Assembly: GCA_002786065.1 (NCBI GenBank)
Contig: NHNY01000014.1
Span: forward strand, 1-64,000
Source: Microcyclospora pomicola
Taxonomy: Eukaryota; Ascomycota; Dothideomycetes; Capnodiales
DNA length: 64,000 bases
Direction of reading: 5' to 3'
Shown: in pieces, positions 32,476 through 42,422 of the stretch
How the letters are laid out: each line of letters starts with the position of its first letter
How positions within the stretch are numbered: the first letter of the stretch is position 1
Translations under genes and position numbers: made by a program
The notes under the pieces: generated by a model
Databases searched by the model: none
Seen by the model: the letters and a program-made list of their open reading frames with translations, nothing else
What the model was told of the DNA's origin: nothing

Positions 32476-33881
32476 ATGGCGAAAGGAGAGGTTAACCAGG
32501 CTGAGAAGTCCTTGTACGTCTCCCGTCCTCGAGCTTGGTTGGAGCTGCTCGTTCCGACCAGCTGCCAGCTTTCACACGCCCGAACAAATAGCTAACATAT
32601 ACACAGCATGGGCATGCCCGGCTTCGTTGTCGATTTCTTGAGTACGTAGCCCCCCGCCGCCGATGAAGACGACTTGCAAGCTGCTGTCAGCGATGGCTGC
32701 TGCTGGCGATAAGAGTCGGACCGGCGCGACCTCCATTGGTGCAAGATATGGTTATTGACAGGACATCAGTGGGTGGTATCTCTGCCGCCGTCTCGAAGAC
32801 TGCTGCCGCTCCCATCGAGCGTGTCAAGCTTCTCATCCAGAACCAGGTTCGTCATGCTCCAATGGCTGTGTGGCGCATATCTAGCTATGCGCCCGGCCAA
32901 GACCTCCACACCATAAGCTGCAACGACTAACATACCGGCGTTGTAGGATGAGATGATGAAGCAGGGTCGTCTTTCCAAGAAGTACGACGGTATCGGCGAG
33001 TGCTTCTCCCGTACCATCAAAGAGGAGGGTTTCGCGTCGCTGTGGCGTGGAAACACTGCCAACGTTCTCCGATACTTCCCAACCCAGGCCCTCAACTTCG
33101 CTTTCCGCGACACCTACAAGTCCATGTTCGCTTTCAAGAAGGAGCGTGATGGTTACTGGTGGTGGATGGCTGGCAACCTTGCATCTGGTGGTGTAAGTTT
33201 TCCAGAGACTTGCTCATATCACATGAAATGGGTGAACTGACAGTATTCATTTAGGCTGCCGGTGCCACTTCCCTCCTCTTCGTCTACTCCCTCGACTACG
33301 CCCGTACTCGTCTTGCCAACGACGCCAAGTCTGCCAAGAAGGGTGGTGAGCGCCAGTTCAACGGTCTCGTAGACGTCTACAAGAAGACCCTCGCCTCTGA
33401 CGGTATCGCCGGTCTCTACCGTGGTTTCATGCCCTCCGTCACTGGTATCATCGTCTACCGTGGTCTCTACTTCGGCATGTACGACTCGATCAAGCCTGTC
33501 GTCCTTGTCGGTTCCCTCGAGGGCAACTTCCTCGCATCTTTCTTGCTCGGCTGGACTGTCACCACTGGTGCCGGTATTGCATCCTACCCGCTTGACACTG
33601 TCCGTCGCCGAATGATGATGACTTCTGGTGAGGTAAGTGATGATCTAACTGTCCTACATTGTGCAACTTGAACACCAACTGATCAAAATATACAGGCCGT
33701 CAAGTACAAGTCTTCCATCGATGCCATGCAACAGATCGTTGCCAAGGAGGGTGTCAAGTCTCTCTTCAAGGGTGCTGGTGCCAACATTCTCCGTGGTGTC
33801 GCCGGTGCTGGTGTCCTTTCCATCTACGACCAGGCCCAACTCCTCATGTTCGGCAAGGCCTTCAAGGGTGGCTCAGGCTAA
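32476..33881 (+). CDS. AAC: Mitochondrial ADP/ATP carrier
   Basis: The model has six exons: 32476-32513, 32607-32641, 32770-32846, 32947-33192, 33255-33632 and 33696-33881, giving 319 aa. It swaps cytosolic ADP for matrix ATP across the inner mitochondrial membrane. Three carrier repeats are visible, each with a Px[DE]xx[KR]-type motif: [25 protein letters not shown] (Ser in place of Pro) and [12 protein letters not shown]. The last contains RRRMMM, diagnostic for the ADP/ATP carrier. The N-terminal [13 protein letters not shown]...[19 protein letters not shown] matches filamentous-fungal forms. Several early introns cut very short exons, a common layout for this gene. Codon use is strongly C-ending, as expected for high expression. 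Confidence 0.96.
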
Positions 33882-34532
33882 ATGCCTCGCTTCACCGAAG
33901 CTCAATGTCAATATTAATCGGGCGGAAGTGGCGAAGAGATGGTCTACATGCCTGTGAAGATTGTGGACGCCGTAAGAAGGGCATCAGGATCGATGCAGGA
34001 GTTGCACTAGAACGGATGGGTGTTTCTGGGCTGGACCAGGAAGAGCATGGATGTGGAAAGAGCATTGTGGAGTTCTGTATCTGCCGTGTTCTTCCCAGCG
34101 AACTATGTACCTTTATTCTCCGGCTCGGATGCGCCTCTTCCCTGTATTACAATTTGGTTTGCTCTGACATTGACCCGTTTCCTTATTTCGTTCTGTCCAT
34201 GTATCCCAATGTGGTTCTGAATCAAGCATTGGAATGTCCTGTCACATGTCGAGTTGTCAACATGAACGCATCCAGCTAAGCTGCACGTGATTGCAACGAG
34301 CGACGTCACCCAAAGATTTCCATATACCCAAGCACATCATGCACGCATATGACCACTTCATGCGCGTCCTCTGAACGCAATCACAAAAAGGAATCGAAGC
34401 CATAACTTCGCCTGTGGCTATCATCATTCATTAGCACACCGACAACGAACGCTTGTTCTACATCCCTCTCCATAAGGACAACAGCGCACGACTTTGCAGC
34501 ATAACTCTTGTAATAGCTTCAAATTGTTCAGC
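33882..34532. other. Intergenic: carrier 3' UTR and promoter of next gene
   Basis: This 651-bp gap lies between same-strand genes. The open frames at 33905-34309 overlap on both strands and have no conserved content. I see no feature. Confidence 0.45.
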
Positions 34533-35336
34533 ATGCCGCCTATTCCTGTCCACATTGACGCGCCCATTACACCACAAAAAGCTAATGGTGTGACGCCACA
34601 AACCCAGAACGCTGCTGGATCGAATGTCTCTTCTGTAGCGGCCGTAACAACAACATCTGCAACCTCTCCATATCCCGCAGCACGACCTGCTCAAGCTGTG
34701 GGACCTGCTCCTACTGCATCCGTACCGCGTCCTGTACCAGCACCAACCAGAACCACCGGCAGTGGCGAACAAAGCGGAGATGGCCCTCCTGCTCCTCAAC
34801 CAGGCGCGGTACCTGTGCCAATGACCACTCCAAACCACACTGCACTTCCACCACCTCCTCGTCCGGGCCAGGCAGCCCCAATCACGACCATGCCAGCTCA
34901 GCTACAGACCTCGCCTCCATACCAAAACTACGCTCCCACACATTCAACATCAACGGACTTCACACAACAGCAGTCCGCTGGTATGGGACCAACGACTCTG
35001 AACCTGGGCCCTGTCAGTTCCCCAGTAGCCTCTGGTCCGCCAGGATATCAGCAAAATACCTACGCACAAGATCTTAGCCCCGCGCAGCGTGCGGGTCTAG
35101 ACCAGCAGCAGCGAAGGGAGAGCCTTGCCGATGGTGGCTTGATCAATACGCTTGGCCTTGGTGGTGGCGAAAACAGACTGGGAAGTGGTCTAGGAGCAAG
35201 CGGTGGGTTCAAAGAGAATAGCGCGGCACCGACAGCTGGAGATATGTGGAGTTCTGTGAAAGGCTGGGCGAGTGCGGCAGGAGAGAAGCTGGCAGAAACT
35301 GAAAAGGCAGTTTGGGACAGAGTCAACAAAGGATGA
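34533..35336 (+). CDS. Proline/alanine-rich disordered protein with C-terminal amphipathic helix
   Basis: This single exon encodes 267 aa from the ATG at 34533 (MPPIPVHIDAPI). The first 190 residues are low-complexity Pro, Ala, Thr, Ser and Gln with little hydrophobic core, so they are probably disordered. The N-terminal dozen residues and the C-terminal segment (DMWSSVKGWASAAGEKLAETEKAVWDRVNKG region, about 237-267) look conserved: spaced Trp and alternating Lys/Glu suggest an amphipathic helix that could bind a membrane or partner. A short Gly/Leu-rich block with the phosphorylatable RRESLAD precedes it. I do not recognise the family. Long coding length, codon use and a clean frame support a real gene. 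Confidence 0.65.
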   Translation: MPPIPVHIDAPITPQKANGVTPQTQNAAGSNVSSVAAVTTTSATSPYPAARPAQAVGPAPTASVPRPVPAPTRTTGSGEQSGDGPPAPQPGAVPVPMTTPNHTALPPPPRPGQAAPITTMPAQLQTSPPYQNYAPTHSTSTDFTQQQSAGMGPTTLNLGPVSSPVASGPPGYQQNTYAQDLSPAQRAGLDQQQRRESLADGGLINTLGLGGGENRLGSGLGASGGFKENSAAPTAGDMWSSVKGWASAAGEKLAETEKAVWDRVNKG

Positions 35337-36087
35337 ACGAAACAGAAAACCATGGCGTTCAGGGGTCCAGATGCATACCTTACTGTGCTGGAAGGGCGTC
35401 AGGATTGGGTTTCTTGAAACGATGCAACGAGCACACTCGATGATTGGATGAGTATGAAGCTACCGGAAAAGCGGTAGAAGCTTTGGCATTCAGGACATGA
35501 ATTGAGTTACTGAAGCAGGCCCCTGACAGATTCACTACTCACTGAACATGTAACGGCATTGGCTGAAGTGAAAACAACCTCTCTTACAGCTCATGCGCTG
35601 GTTCTTGCCGAAATCAGAGGAAGACCATGATGCATTCTCTGAACAAAACTGCTTCACTCTTGTAGATACTGTCAGGAGCGGCATCACATGTTCTTTTCAT
35701 AGGGATTCATGCAATCACATGTCAGACTACTACTACCCTGAATATTGCTTCCAGACTCCATTGCGCACAAGTATTGCAGCCTGGACCAGCTCCAGCACAC
35801 AGCTGGTGAATAAGTTCATTGCCACGTGCAGCTTGAGCTTCCAATTGATACAACGCATGACCTTCAGCAGGTGAAGATCTCCACTCGGCAGCTCGTGCTG
35901 TAGTGAGCTGTCGCCTCTAGCATGTGAATAGTCATGGCGTCTTTCTTCCTACCTACCCCTTTTCGGTCGCTGTCTACTTTCTCTTTCTCTTTCTCCTGCA
36001 TCCTTCCTCGATCCTCCAACCTCCACCATCATCCATCAAGAATCCTTACCTTCCAATCACATCAGTAATACCTCGAGACACTTCAAG
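35337..36087. other. Intergenic with strongly pyrimidine-rich promoter
   Basis: This is a 751-bp gap. The short frame at 35593-35874 has no recognisable content. From about 35939 to 36040 the plus strand is almost pure C/T in long runs, which points to a strong promoter for the gene at 36088. Confidence 0.5.
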
Positions 36088-36771
36088 ATGTCTTTAACCA
36101 CCACCGTCAAGGCACCTGGTGCTGACGGAGCCACGGTCACGTTCACTGCTCCTTTCGATCCTGCCGCCAGCAATGCCATGGACATCCTCAAGGCTCACAC
36201 AGACGGTGTCCATGCTTTCGTCAAGTCGATGACCGCCAAAAATCAGGTGGAGCAGTCTGCTCACGCCCCCAAAGACGACGAGGGTAGCATCGACCATGAA
36301 GGAGTCTCTCGCGGTGCTTGGGGCTATGTGTCTGAGTTCAGCGTACCTACCACATCGTACTCTCAAGTTGACAGCCATGGAGAGACTCCCACGCCCAAGC
36401 TAGGCGCACGCATACCAGCAACCTCTGACGATGGTAGTTGGGCCAGGTCCGAGAGCTCTTTGATCAAACTCTACTTTTATGACTCTCAGACCGACGAGTA
36501 TACATTGATCTGGTTCAAACAAGGCGACAGCGTTGAAAGGTTGTACGAGAAGTATGCGGCTATCAGTGAAGAGTGTGCGAGCTCATTCACGTTGAGCTGG
36601 TGCAACAGCTCCATTCCAGACGATTATTTGTTGGGACAGGTACGTCCTTATCAATACCCACTTGCTTTGCTTCACTGACCGTCAGTATAGTGCATTTGGG
36701 GTTCTATGCCAGGCATCAACCACGGCGAAGAGATCCTTGTCACTCGCAAGAGTGTAGGTGCTTGGAACTGA
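36088..36771 (+). CDS. Hypothetical protein, possible ubiquitin-like C-terminal half
   Basis: The model has two exons, 36088-36639 and 36691-36771 (intron 51 bp, GTACGT...CTGAC...TATAG), giving 210 aa. The N-terminal half is polar and Thr/Ala-rich (MSLTTTVKAPGADG). The C-terminal half (about 124-205), LIKLYFYDSQTDEYTLIWF, then DSVERLYEKYA and ILVTR, has the strand-helix-strand rhythm of a ubiquitin-like fold; that is inference. I do not recognise the family. Single cysteines at the exon junction are not in a known motif. The very C/T-rich upstream region suggests high expression. Confidence 0.6.
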
Positions 36772-37172
36772 CTTCTGACACGACCGTACGATCTTCCACG
36801 AACACATCATCTTGCTTAGAGTCCCCATCACGGAAGCAACCCCAACGTGTAATGAACCAGCAAATTCCGAACTCAATGGGGGTTGCATGTCTCTACTGAC
36901 TAGAGCTGATACATCACATCACTACAATGCCTCAGGATCACCGGTCGTGGCATAAATGTTGCTAGATGCAGACTTCCTTTACCTTGACCAGTAACTTGGT
37001 GTAGAGTAGCTCTAGCTCTAGGATAGTGCTACATGTAATTTCGAGCTTATACTCAAGGTGACTCACTTTACCTACTACCTGCAGTAATTGCAATGCTTCT
37101 AAGACCTCATCTCTGCACAGCTTGACCATGTTTTGAAAGTTTCTTGATTACTTTAGTATCCTGAAAGTATTA
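36772..37172. other. Intergenic, nothing recognised
   Basis: This 401-bp gap lies between same-strand genes. It is AT-rich with no open frame or repeat that I can support. Confidence 0.5.
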
Positions 37173-37946
37173 ATGATGGGTCAAACCTGCCAACTCGATC
37201 ATGTCATCCTCTTGCTTCCATACAAGGACATCACCCACCCTCCAGCCTGGCTGACCGACAACTTCATCATCAGTCCCGGTGGCGTACATGCAGATCAGAA
37301 GACCGAGAACCGGCTCATTCTGTTCCGTGATGGAACATATCTCGAGCTGATTGCCTTCATCAACGACGATCCCGAGCGTCGCAAGGGTCATTGGTGGGAC
37401 AAGCAATACGGAGTCGTCGACTTCGCTCTCACGACACCCGATACATTTGACTACGATGGACTACAGACTCGATTACATGCTTCAGTGAGTGGAGTCGACT
37501 ACGCAAAACCTCAGTCTGGCGGAAGAGTGCGGCCGAACGGGGTCGAAATGGAATGCAAAGTCACGTTTCCACAGGGTGCTGGCAGGGGCGAAGTGCCGTT
37601 CTGGTGCCATGATGTGACTCCGAGACAGAGACGAGTACCGGCCACCGATGAGAATACAAATCACCCATGCGGGGCTCTCGGAATGGGTGGAGTGAAGCTC
37701 CAGGCCAATAATGAGCGCATCAAACGCCTCCAGACGGCCATGGGTGTGATCACGAACGACGAGAATGGCATTTTGAGCACGCCGGATTCCGTCGCTGGAT
37801 TACGCAAGCCTAAGATCAGTATTGAGAGCCTCGAGACTCCTGGCGACCTTAGGCTGGGTCTGGTCCTCCGGTCGAGCAGGCCCGATCCGCCTAAGGATAT
37901 CGAGCAGTGCATTGGGCATGGCAAGGTCTCGATCGTATTCAGGTAA
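37173..37946 (+). CDS. Glyoxalase-like domain protein (Glyoxalase_3 type)
   Basis: This single exon encodes 257 aa. A second ATG directly follows the first, so the start could be 37173 or 37176. The N-terminus CQLDHVILLLP is the metal-binding first strand of vicinal-oxygen-chelate proteins (His in LDHV). ISPGGVHADQKTENRLILFRDGTYLELIAF follows in two parts, with Glu in YLELIAF as the second likely metal ligand. GHWWDKQYGVVDFAL and GALGMGGVKL come later. This is the pattern of fungal Glyoxalase_3 family proteins, whose substrates are mostly unknown; it is not a classical methylglyoxal glyoxalase I. It is convergent with the NTF2-like gene, 134 bp apart. Confidence 0.78.
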   Translation: MMGQTCQLDHVILLLPYKDITHPPAWLTDNFIISPGGVHADQKTENRLILFRDGTYLELIAFINDDPERRKGHWWDKQYGVVDFALTTPDTFDYDGLQTRLHASVSGVDYAKPQSGGRVRPNGVEMECKVTFPQGAGRGEVPFWCHDVTPRQRRVPATDENTNHPCGALGMGGVKLQANNERIKRLQTAMGVITNDENGILSTPDSVAGLRKPKISIESLETPGDLRLGLVLRSSRPDPPKDIEQCIGHGKVSIVFR

Positions 37947-38080
37947 TGGCCTGGATACTAGCAGTCCTGGACGAAACAACTCGTCAAAAGTAGCGACAGA
38001 TCGTATCATGCAATCGAGACCAATGTACCGCTCACACCATGTCATCTTAGCATAATCGTTTGAAGCATTAGACTCCCACT

Positions 38081-38634
38081 TCAAGCATCAAACACATTCC
38101 TAGTCACCCTCCCCATCTCGTTCGCCTCTTCGTCCCGTACCACGAATTCCCACCCTGCTGCGACACCCACACTCTCCGTCCGATAGCCGTAGAGGTTGGT
38201 GAAACTCCACTTCTCCAGCTTGCTCTCCGCCGCCGGATGAAATGTGAACGTGATCCAGCATAGCGCCGAGCCATCACTAATCGTCTCTATGCGATGCGAG
38301 TTCGATGTCATGTGTGCACCCAGTCCGGCTGCGATCGCCGCTCGCAGCTCACGTTCGATGAGTTGAGCAGCCTCGTCTTGACTCTATAGATGGTGCTTCA
38401 GTGGGAATCTCATGATAGGGGTATGATGGATGTGCTCGTGTGATGCCTTACCTCGAAGCGTGAGATCTTGCCATTGGTGAAGAAGGTGAAGCCTGGCCGG
38501 TAGTGCTTTGCGACCCGCAACGCGACTTCTGCAGAGTGTTGCGCCGACGACGCTTCAGGTGTTGACCACAGCTGAGAATACCGTGTGGCGAAGCTCTCGA
38601 CTTCAGAGCTCAGGGCTTGGTTTCGGTGTGACAT
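38081..38634 (-). CDS. NTF2-like / SnoaL-like small protein
   Basis: The model has two exons, 38452-38634 and 38081-38383 (intron 68 bp, GTAAGG...TATAG), giving 161 aa. An N-terminal helix-rich part (SSEVESFATRYSQLWSTPEA) is followed by FTFFTNGKISRFE and, in the second exon, CWITFTFHPA, WSFTNLYGYR and WEFVVRDEEANEM. This order of helices, then a curved sheet, resembles the NTF2/SnoaL fold shared by small enzymes and binding proteins in fungi. No catalytic residues can be assigned. The family call is by pattern only. Confidence 0.6.
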
Positions 38635-39019
38635 TGTGCTGCTCAGATAGTCAATGTTGTCTGCTAGATGCAGAAAATTGAGGAACTTGGAGTCGTGAGG
38701 GCTATGTATAAACCTAGGTGTGGTGATACAGTCACAATAATTGCTGACGTTTCAGTCGTATTACTGCTGTGATCATTAGATCATGCATCACGCGTTCAAA
38801 GCTCCGGACAATTGTTTGGAGCAGACGTTTGCTACTTATTGCTTGCATATGCGTACATAAATGTGCTTGTATTTAACCAGAACATCCTACATGCAGACAA
38901 TTCGTATGAGTTGCTATCTCATGGCATATTAAGGTACAGTGCTTTTGATATGGTTATACATGACGATATCATGGTCTCAATGATCGCAGCAGTTCGTGAA
39001 GAGATTCTTTCCTTTCCTA
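38635..39019. other. Intergenic, nothing recognised
   Basis: This 385-bp stretch holds the NTF2-like promoter and the 3' end of the TDT transporter. The plus-strand frame at 38812-39090 runs into the transporter as antisense and is not supported. Confidence 0.45.
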
Positions 39020-40122
39020 CTACTTCTCCTTCTCATCTTCCTTTCTTCGTCCGCTCAAGAGCTTGCCCTGCGCGATTTGCATCAATGTGAAACCCATGTT
39101 AACGACATAATCAATGAACAGAATCAAAAACAATGCCTCCCCCAGTCCTCGGAAGGCCGGTGAGTCCATCGCGGTTGCGAGTCCCAGGAATGCTGTGTTC
39201 ACGGTCGCCAGTGGGAAGATGGTGCTCCACCAAATCAAGCTGTAGCTGTGCTGACGTCGGATCGCGAAGTCGATGAGAGTGTAGAGTGCGAAGAATATGA
39301 AGAGCATCGCCAGGCCGAGGAAAAGAAGGGCGAAGAAAACGCCGATGGTATACAAAGTGGCACCAGCTGACGCGCTGAGGAAGGTTCCTTTGTCGTACGC
39401 GCCGAAATGCATAGAACTGGCGGACCCAAGGAAGATGCATGCTGCCGCGACTTGACCAGGTGGACCGATCAGGAGGAAAAGTCCGGGAGATAGTGGAGCT
39501 GGGGGGATACCATGGTTCATAAATCGCGACCATAACAAGGCAAACGTCAGCAGACCAACCCAAGCACCACAACCACATAACATGTAGCTGACAATGATGA
39601 CAGGGACGGCGAGGCGAGCGGTAACACCAGCAGAATAGGTGACGATGAGGGCGCCAATGACCGCATTCGTAGAAGTTCCGACGAATGGAATGATGATAGC
39701 TGGATTCAAGGACTTGGTGTTGGTGACAGAAGTGTTCCCGACCATGGCGAAGATGAAGACGGCGGTGCTGAACATGACGAAGGTGCCGATCCACCACATC
39801 ACGTATGCCACCAGAAACCAGGGATGGCCACCCCAGCTTGCATTCGAGACGGTCAAGCCTACCTATAAGCAGAATGAGTATGATAACGTTCAGATGAGGT
39901 CTCAAGCAATCATCAGGGGTCGAGTCGTACCTGCGCAACGAGCGTGAACCAAGCGATGCTCACCGCCCCAGTCATTGTAAGTTCGGTGATATCGGTCTTG
40001 AACGCTTTCCAGACGGTTTTGGGAAACATGGTGACACGTAACAACATCATGATGAACATGGACGTGAACATGACCAGGTTAAAGACGAAGAGAATGGTCG
40101 ACAGAACACCAATTCCATTGAA
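39020..40122 (-). CDS. TDT/SLAC1-family transporter (Mae1/Ssu1-like), 5' end uncertain, possible pseudogene
   Basis: Two exons are well supported: 39931-40122 and 39020-39862 (intron 68 bp, GTACGA...TATAG). They encode about 344 aa with many hydrophobic spans, including GVLSTILFVFNLVMF, SWGGHPWFLVAYVMWW, SGVTARLAVPVIIVSYML and GLFLLIGPPGQVAAA. This matches the tellurite-resistance/dicarboxylate transporter family, which exports sulfite (Ssu1) or carries malate (Mae1). The N-terminal helix is the problem. Upstream, an ATG at 40353 opens a frame with the family-like FTLSMNTG, while a second family-like piece, LPPYH, is in another frame right before a candidate donor at about 40,240 (GTCAAC). 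No normal intron joins the two. Either a small indel has broken the gene or a tiny exon is missed. Confidence 0.75.
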
Positions 40123-40353
40123 CTGTACATAGTGTTAGTTCTCAACCTAGAGTTCGGAGTCCACGACACTTGCTCGGTAGGGTAGCTGATGTAGCAAGAT
40201 AGATACTACCGGTGATAGTCAGTATGCTATGTCTGTTGACATGGTAAGGTGGGAGGGTTTCTGCATACAAATGCCAGTATTCATTGAAAGCGTGAACCTA
40301 TGTTCAATCAGAGATGCTCCATGCAAGTCCTTCGTTCCCTTGTTGCTCACCAT

Positions 40354-41170
40354 ATGAAGTGGAAGTCCTCTATCACAACAGAGAATCGCCATTTCGACTC
40401 CCCATCGTGCTTCGAATTGCGCTCGACGTCTTTCGATCCGCCATTCGCAGTGTGTCCGTTGGCCGACTCGTCGGACGTCATTACTCCGCCCCTGCTCGGC
40501 CGAGGATTGAATTATTGTAAGGAGAGGCTAAGATAACAGCTCTTACGCTTGGAATTATACAACGATTTAATGGTAACGATTGAACATGCTGGCGGCCAAA
40601 AAGTTACAGGTACGGTCCAAGGTGATGTCAGTATGACCGGAGTATACGGATCTAATCACCGATGGGGGTCATTGTAATTTGAGGAGACGAACGCCGATGT
40701 GATCTCGCAGTACAGGCCATCCATAATATTCCACATGGTTGAGATCCAATGAAGCTCTGTTGGGTATGCTGGCAGAGTAGACGCCCGAGATCGGGAAAAG
40801 ACAGGAGTGAGGTCGGAGACAGAGTCGTGATAAGATGCATATCCCAAGCATCCGGATGATTGGCAGTTCCCCGAAGCGAATTAAAGTTCGAGAAATCAAG
40901 ATAAGCTGTTGCTCCTAGAAGTCAGGCTCGAGGTCTCTCCTTGCAAAGCAAATTGCTGTCTACCTACCTATATGTTATCTATCAATACATAATCGAGACT
41001 TGACCTTAGTTTCAACAAGGAAAGTCCATTCTCCACAGCATGTATGATAGACAAGGTAAATCGTAATGACAAGTCATGCAAACAAGAATTGGCAAACCCT
41101 ATCGAACGATAGATCGCCTGGAGCGCAATGACCGCAATTAGTGATCATCAGTATTATGCAAAAGATTGCT
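40354..41170. other. Intergenic, nothing recognised
   Basis: This gap of about 800 bp lies between the TDT transporter and the F-box gene. Overlapping minus-strand frames at 40652-40899 lie in three phases and are chance. I see no repeat or RNA gene. Confidence 0.45.
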
Positions 41171-41890
41171 TCATAGAGTCGTTAATTTGATAGAGTGAAT
41201 GTCGTCGTACTTCTCAAACCACGCCTGGACACGGCTATGAACCGTATCCAATGTCAATCCATCTTCCTGGCGGATGACGCTGTGCTCGAGCTCCAGCGTC
41301 CGGCCCACGTAGTCTCGGGTCTCATCGCGCTCCTCCCATATCATCGCGTCCACGGCCGTACAGGGAGGCTGCGAAAGTAGCATCTTGGAGACTGAACTTG
41401 GCGGCGGATTTCGAGCCATACGCTCCACATCGCGGCGTGTCACGATCAGGTACGCGCAATGTCGATTTCCAGTCGCAGAAGCTGAGAGGTGCCAGAAACG
41501 GAAGTGGTAGGTTGGAAAGCTCGTCTGGATCAATGGATTCAAGGTTGGCGCTCGGTAAGAGGAATTGCGGTAAACAGCGTTGGGACTGGCAGCGGTGGTA
41601 TCGTCCACGGACCACGAGCGCGAAGAGGACTCAATCGCTGCTTTGCTTGGGGAGGCCAGATAGAGGTGGCGCTTGAGCTGGATGGACCCGTGGATACATG
41701 CGTACCAGGACCGGGCAACTTTGGTGCAGCACAATAGATGCGAGATCACACGCGAGTTGTGGAGAGTTCTGGTAGAGCGTGGATCTTCTTGGTCGGTGAG
41801 TTGCAGTTGGCGGGTAGGAAGATACAGGAGGATGAGTTCTAACAATTCAGGCGTGTTGAGGACCTGGTGCATAGCTGGGAGGAAGTCCAT
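41171..41890 (-). CDS. F-box-like protein
   Basis: This single exon encodes 239 aa. The N-terminus QVLNTPELLELILLYLPTRQL is an F-box helix pair, continued by SHLLCCTKVARSWYACIHGS and QLKRHLYLAS. This arrangement is common in the expanded F-box-like families of dothideomycetes. The remainder has no repeats such as LRR or WD40 and ends in an acidic, helix-prone segment. F-box proteins usually link Skp1/cullin-1 ligases to substrates; whether this short lineage-specific type does so is not known. An in-frame second ATG 18 bp downstream could also be the start. Confidence 0.75.
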   Translation of the reverse strand: MDFLPAMHQVLNTPELLELILLYLPTRQLQLTDQEDPRSTRTLHNSRVISHLLCCTKVARSWYACIHGSIQLKRHLYLASPSKAAIESSSRSWSVDDTTAASPNAVYRNSSYRAPTLNPLIQTSFPTYHFRFWHLSASATGNRHCAYLIVTRRDVERMARNPPPSSVSKMLLSQPPCTAVDAMIWEERDETRDYVGRTLELEHSVIRQEDGLTLDTVHSRVQAWFEKYDDIHSIKLTTL

Positions 41891-42422
41891 GATTGCTGGC
41901 GGTGTAGCTCAATGTCTTTCCCAGATTCTTGTAGACTGAGATGTTGAACAGCCACCGTGCTTCACGAACAAGGGGAAGACAAGAGCTGGTGATGGACGAG
42001 GAGGGTCGTGCAAGAAATATGATCATTCCAGGTATTGCTTCCGATCAGGTCGCACACCAAGGAACTCTCAACTCCTGCATGCTACATCTCCGATTGCAAG
42101 GTTGTTTGCTTCCGGTTAGTATCGTAGCACGAACGGTATGCTGCTCTGCAGCTCTACGATCGACAACGCATGTGAAGCTTCGCGTTGGGATCGGGACCTC
42201 GGGATGCCGTTATCGCCTTTGACTGCACATGGAGCTCAGATCGCGGCACGACCCGGTGGGAGCTGGGGTCGCGGGCTTACGACATGCGCCTCAGAAGCTA
42301 CAGTATAGCATCCGTCGTGGACGAGTCGTGTGATCAGTCCGGTCACAACGCAGTCACATAAGTGGTGGTGCGACACAGTCTGTCCCAGACTCCTCCGCAG
42401 ACCTTTGATCGCAATCACGGCC
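41891..42422. promoter_or_regulatory. Divergent upstream region, F-box / SLC35F6-like
   Basis: This is the 532-bp gap between divergent genes. The plus-strand frame at 42330 continues into the next gene, but the ATG at 42423 is preferred because the hydrophobic first helix starts there. Confidence 0.4.

Noticed and set aside
35593-35874. 93-codon plus-strand frame
   Set aside because: Composition looks random, there is no motif, and it lies in the upstream region of the gene at 36088.
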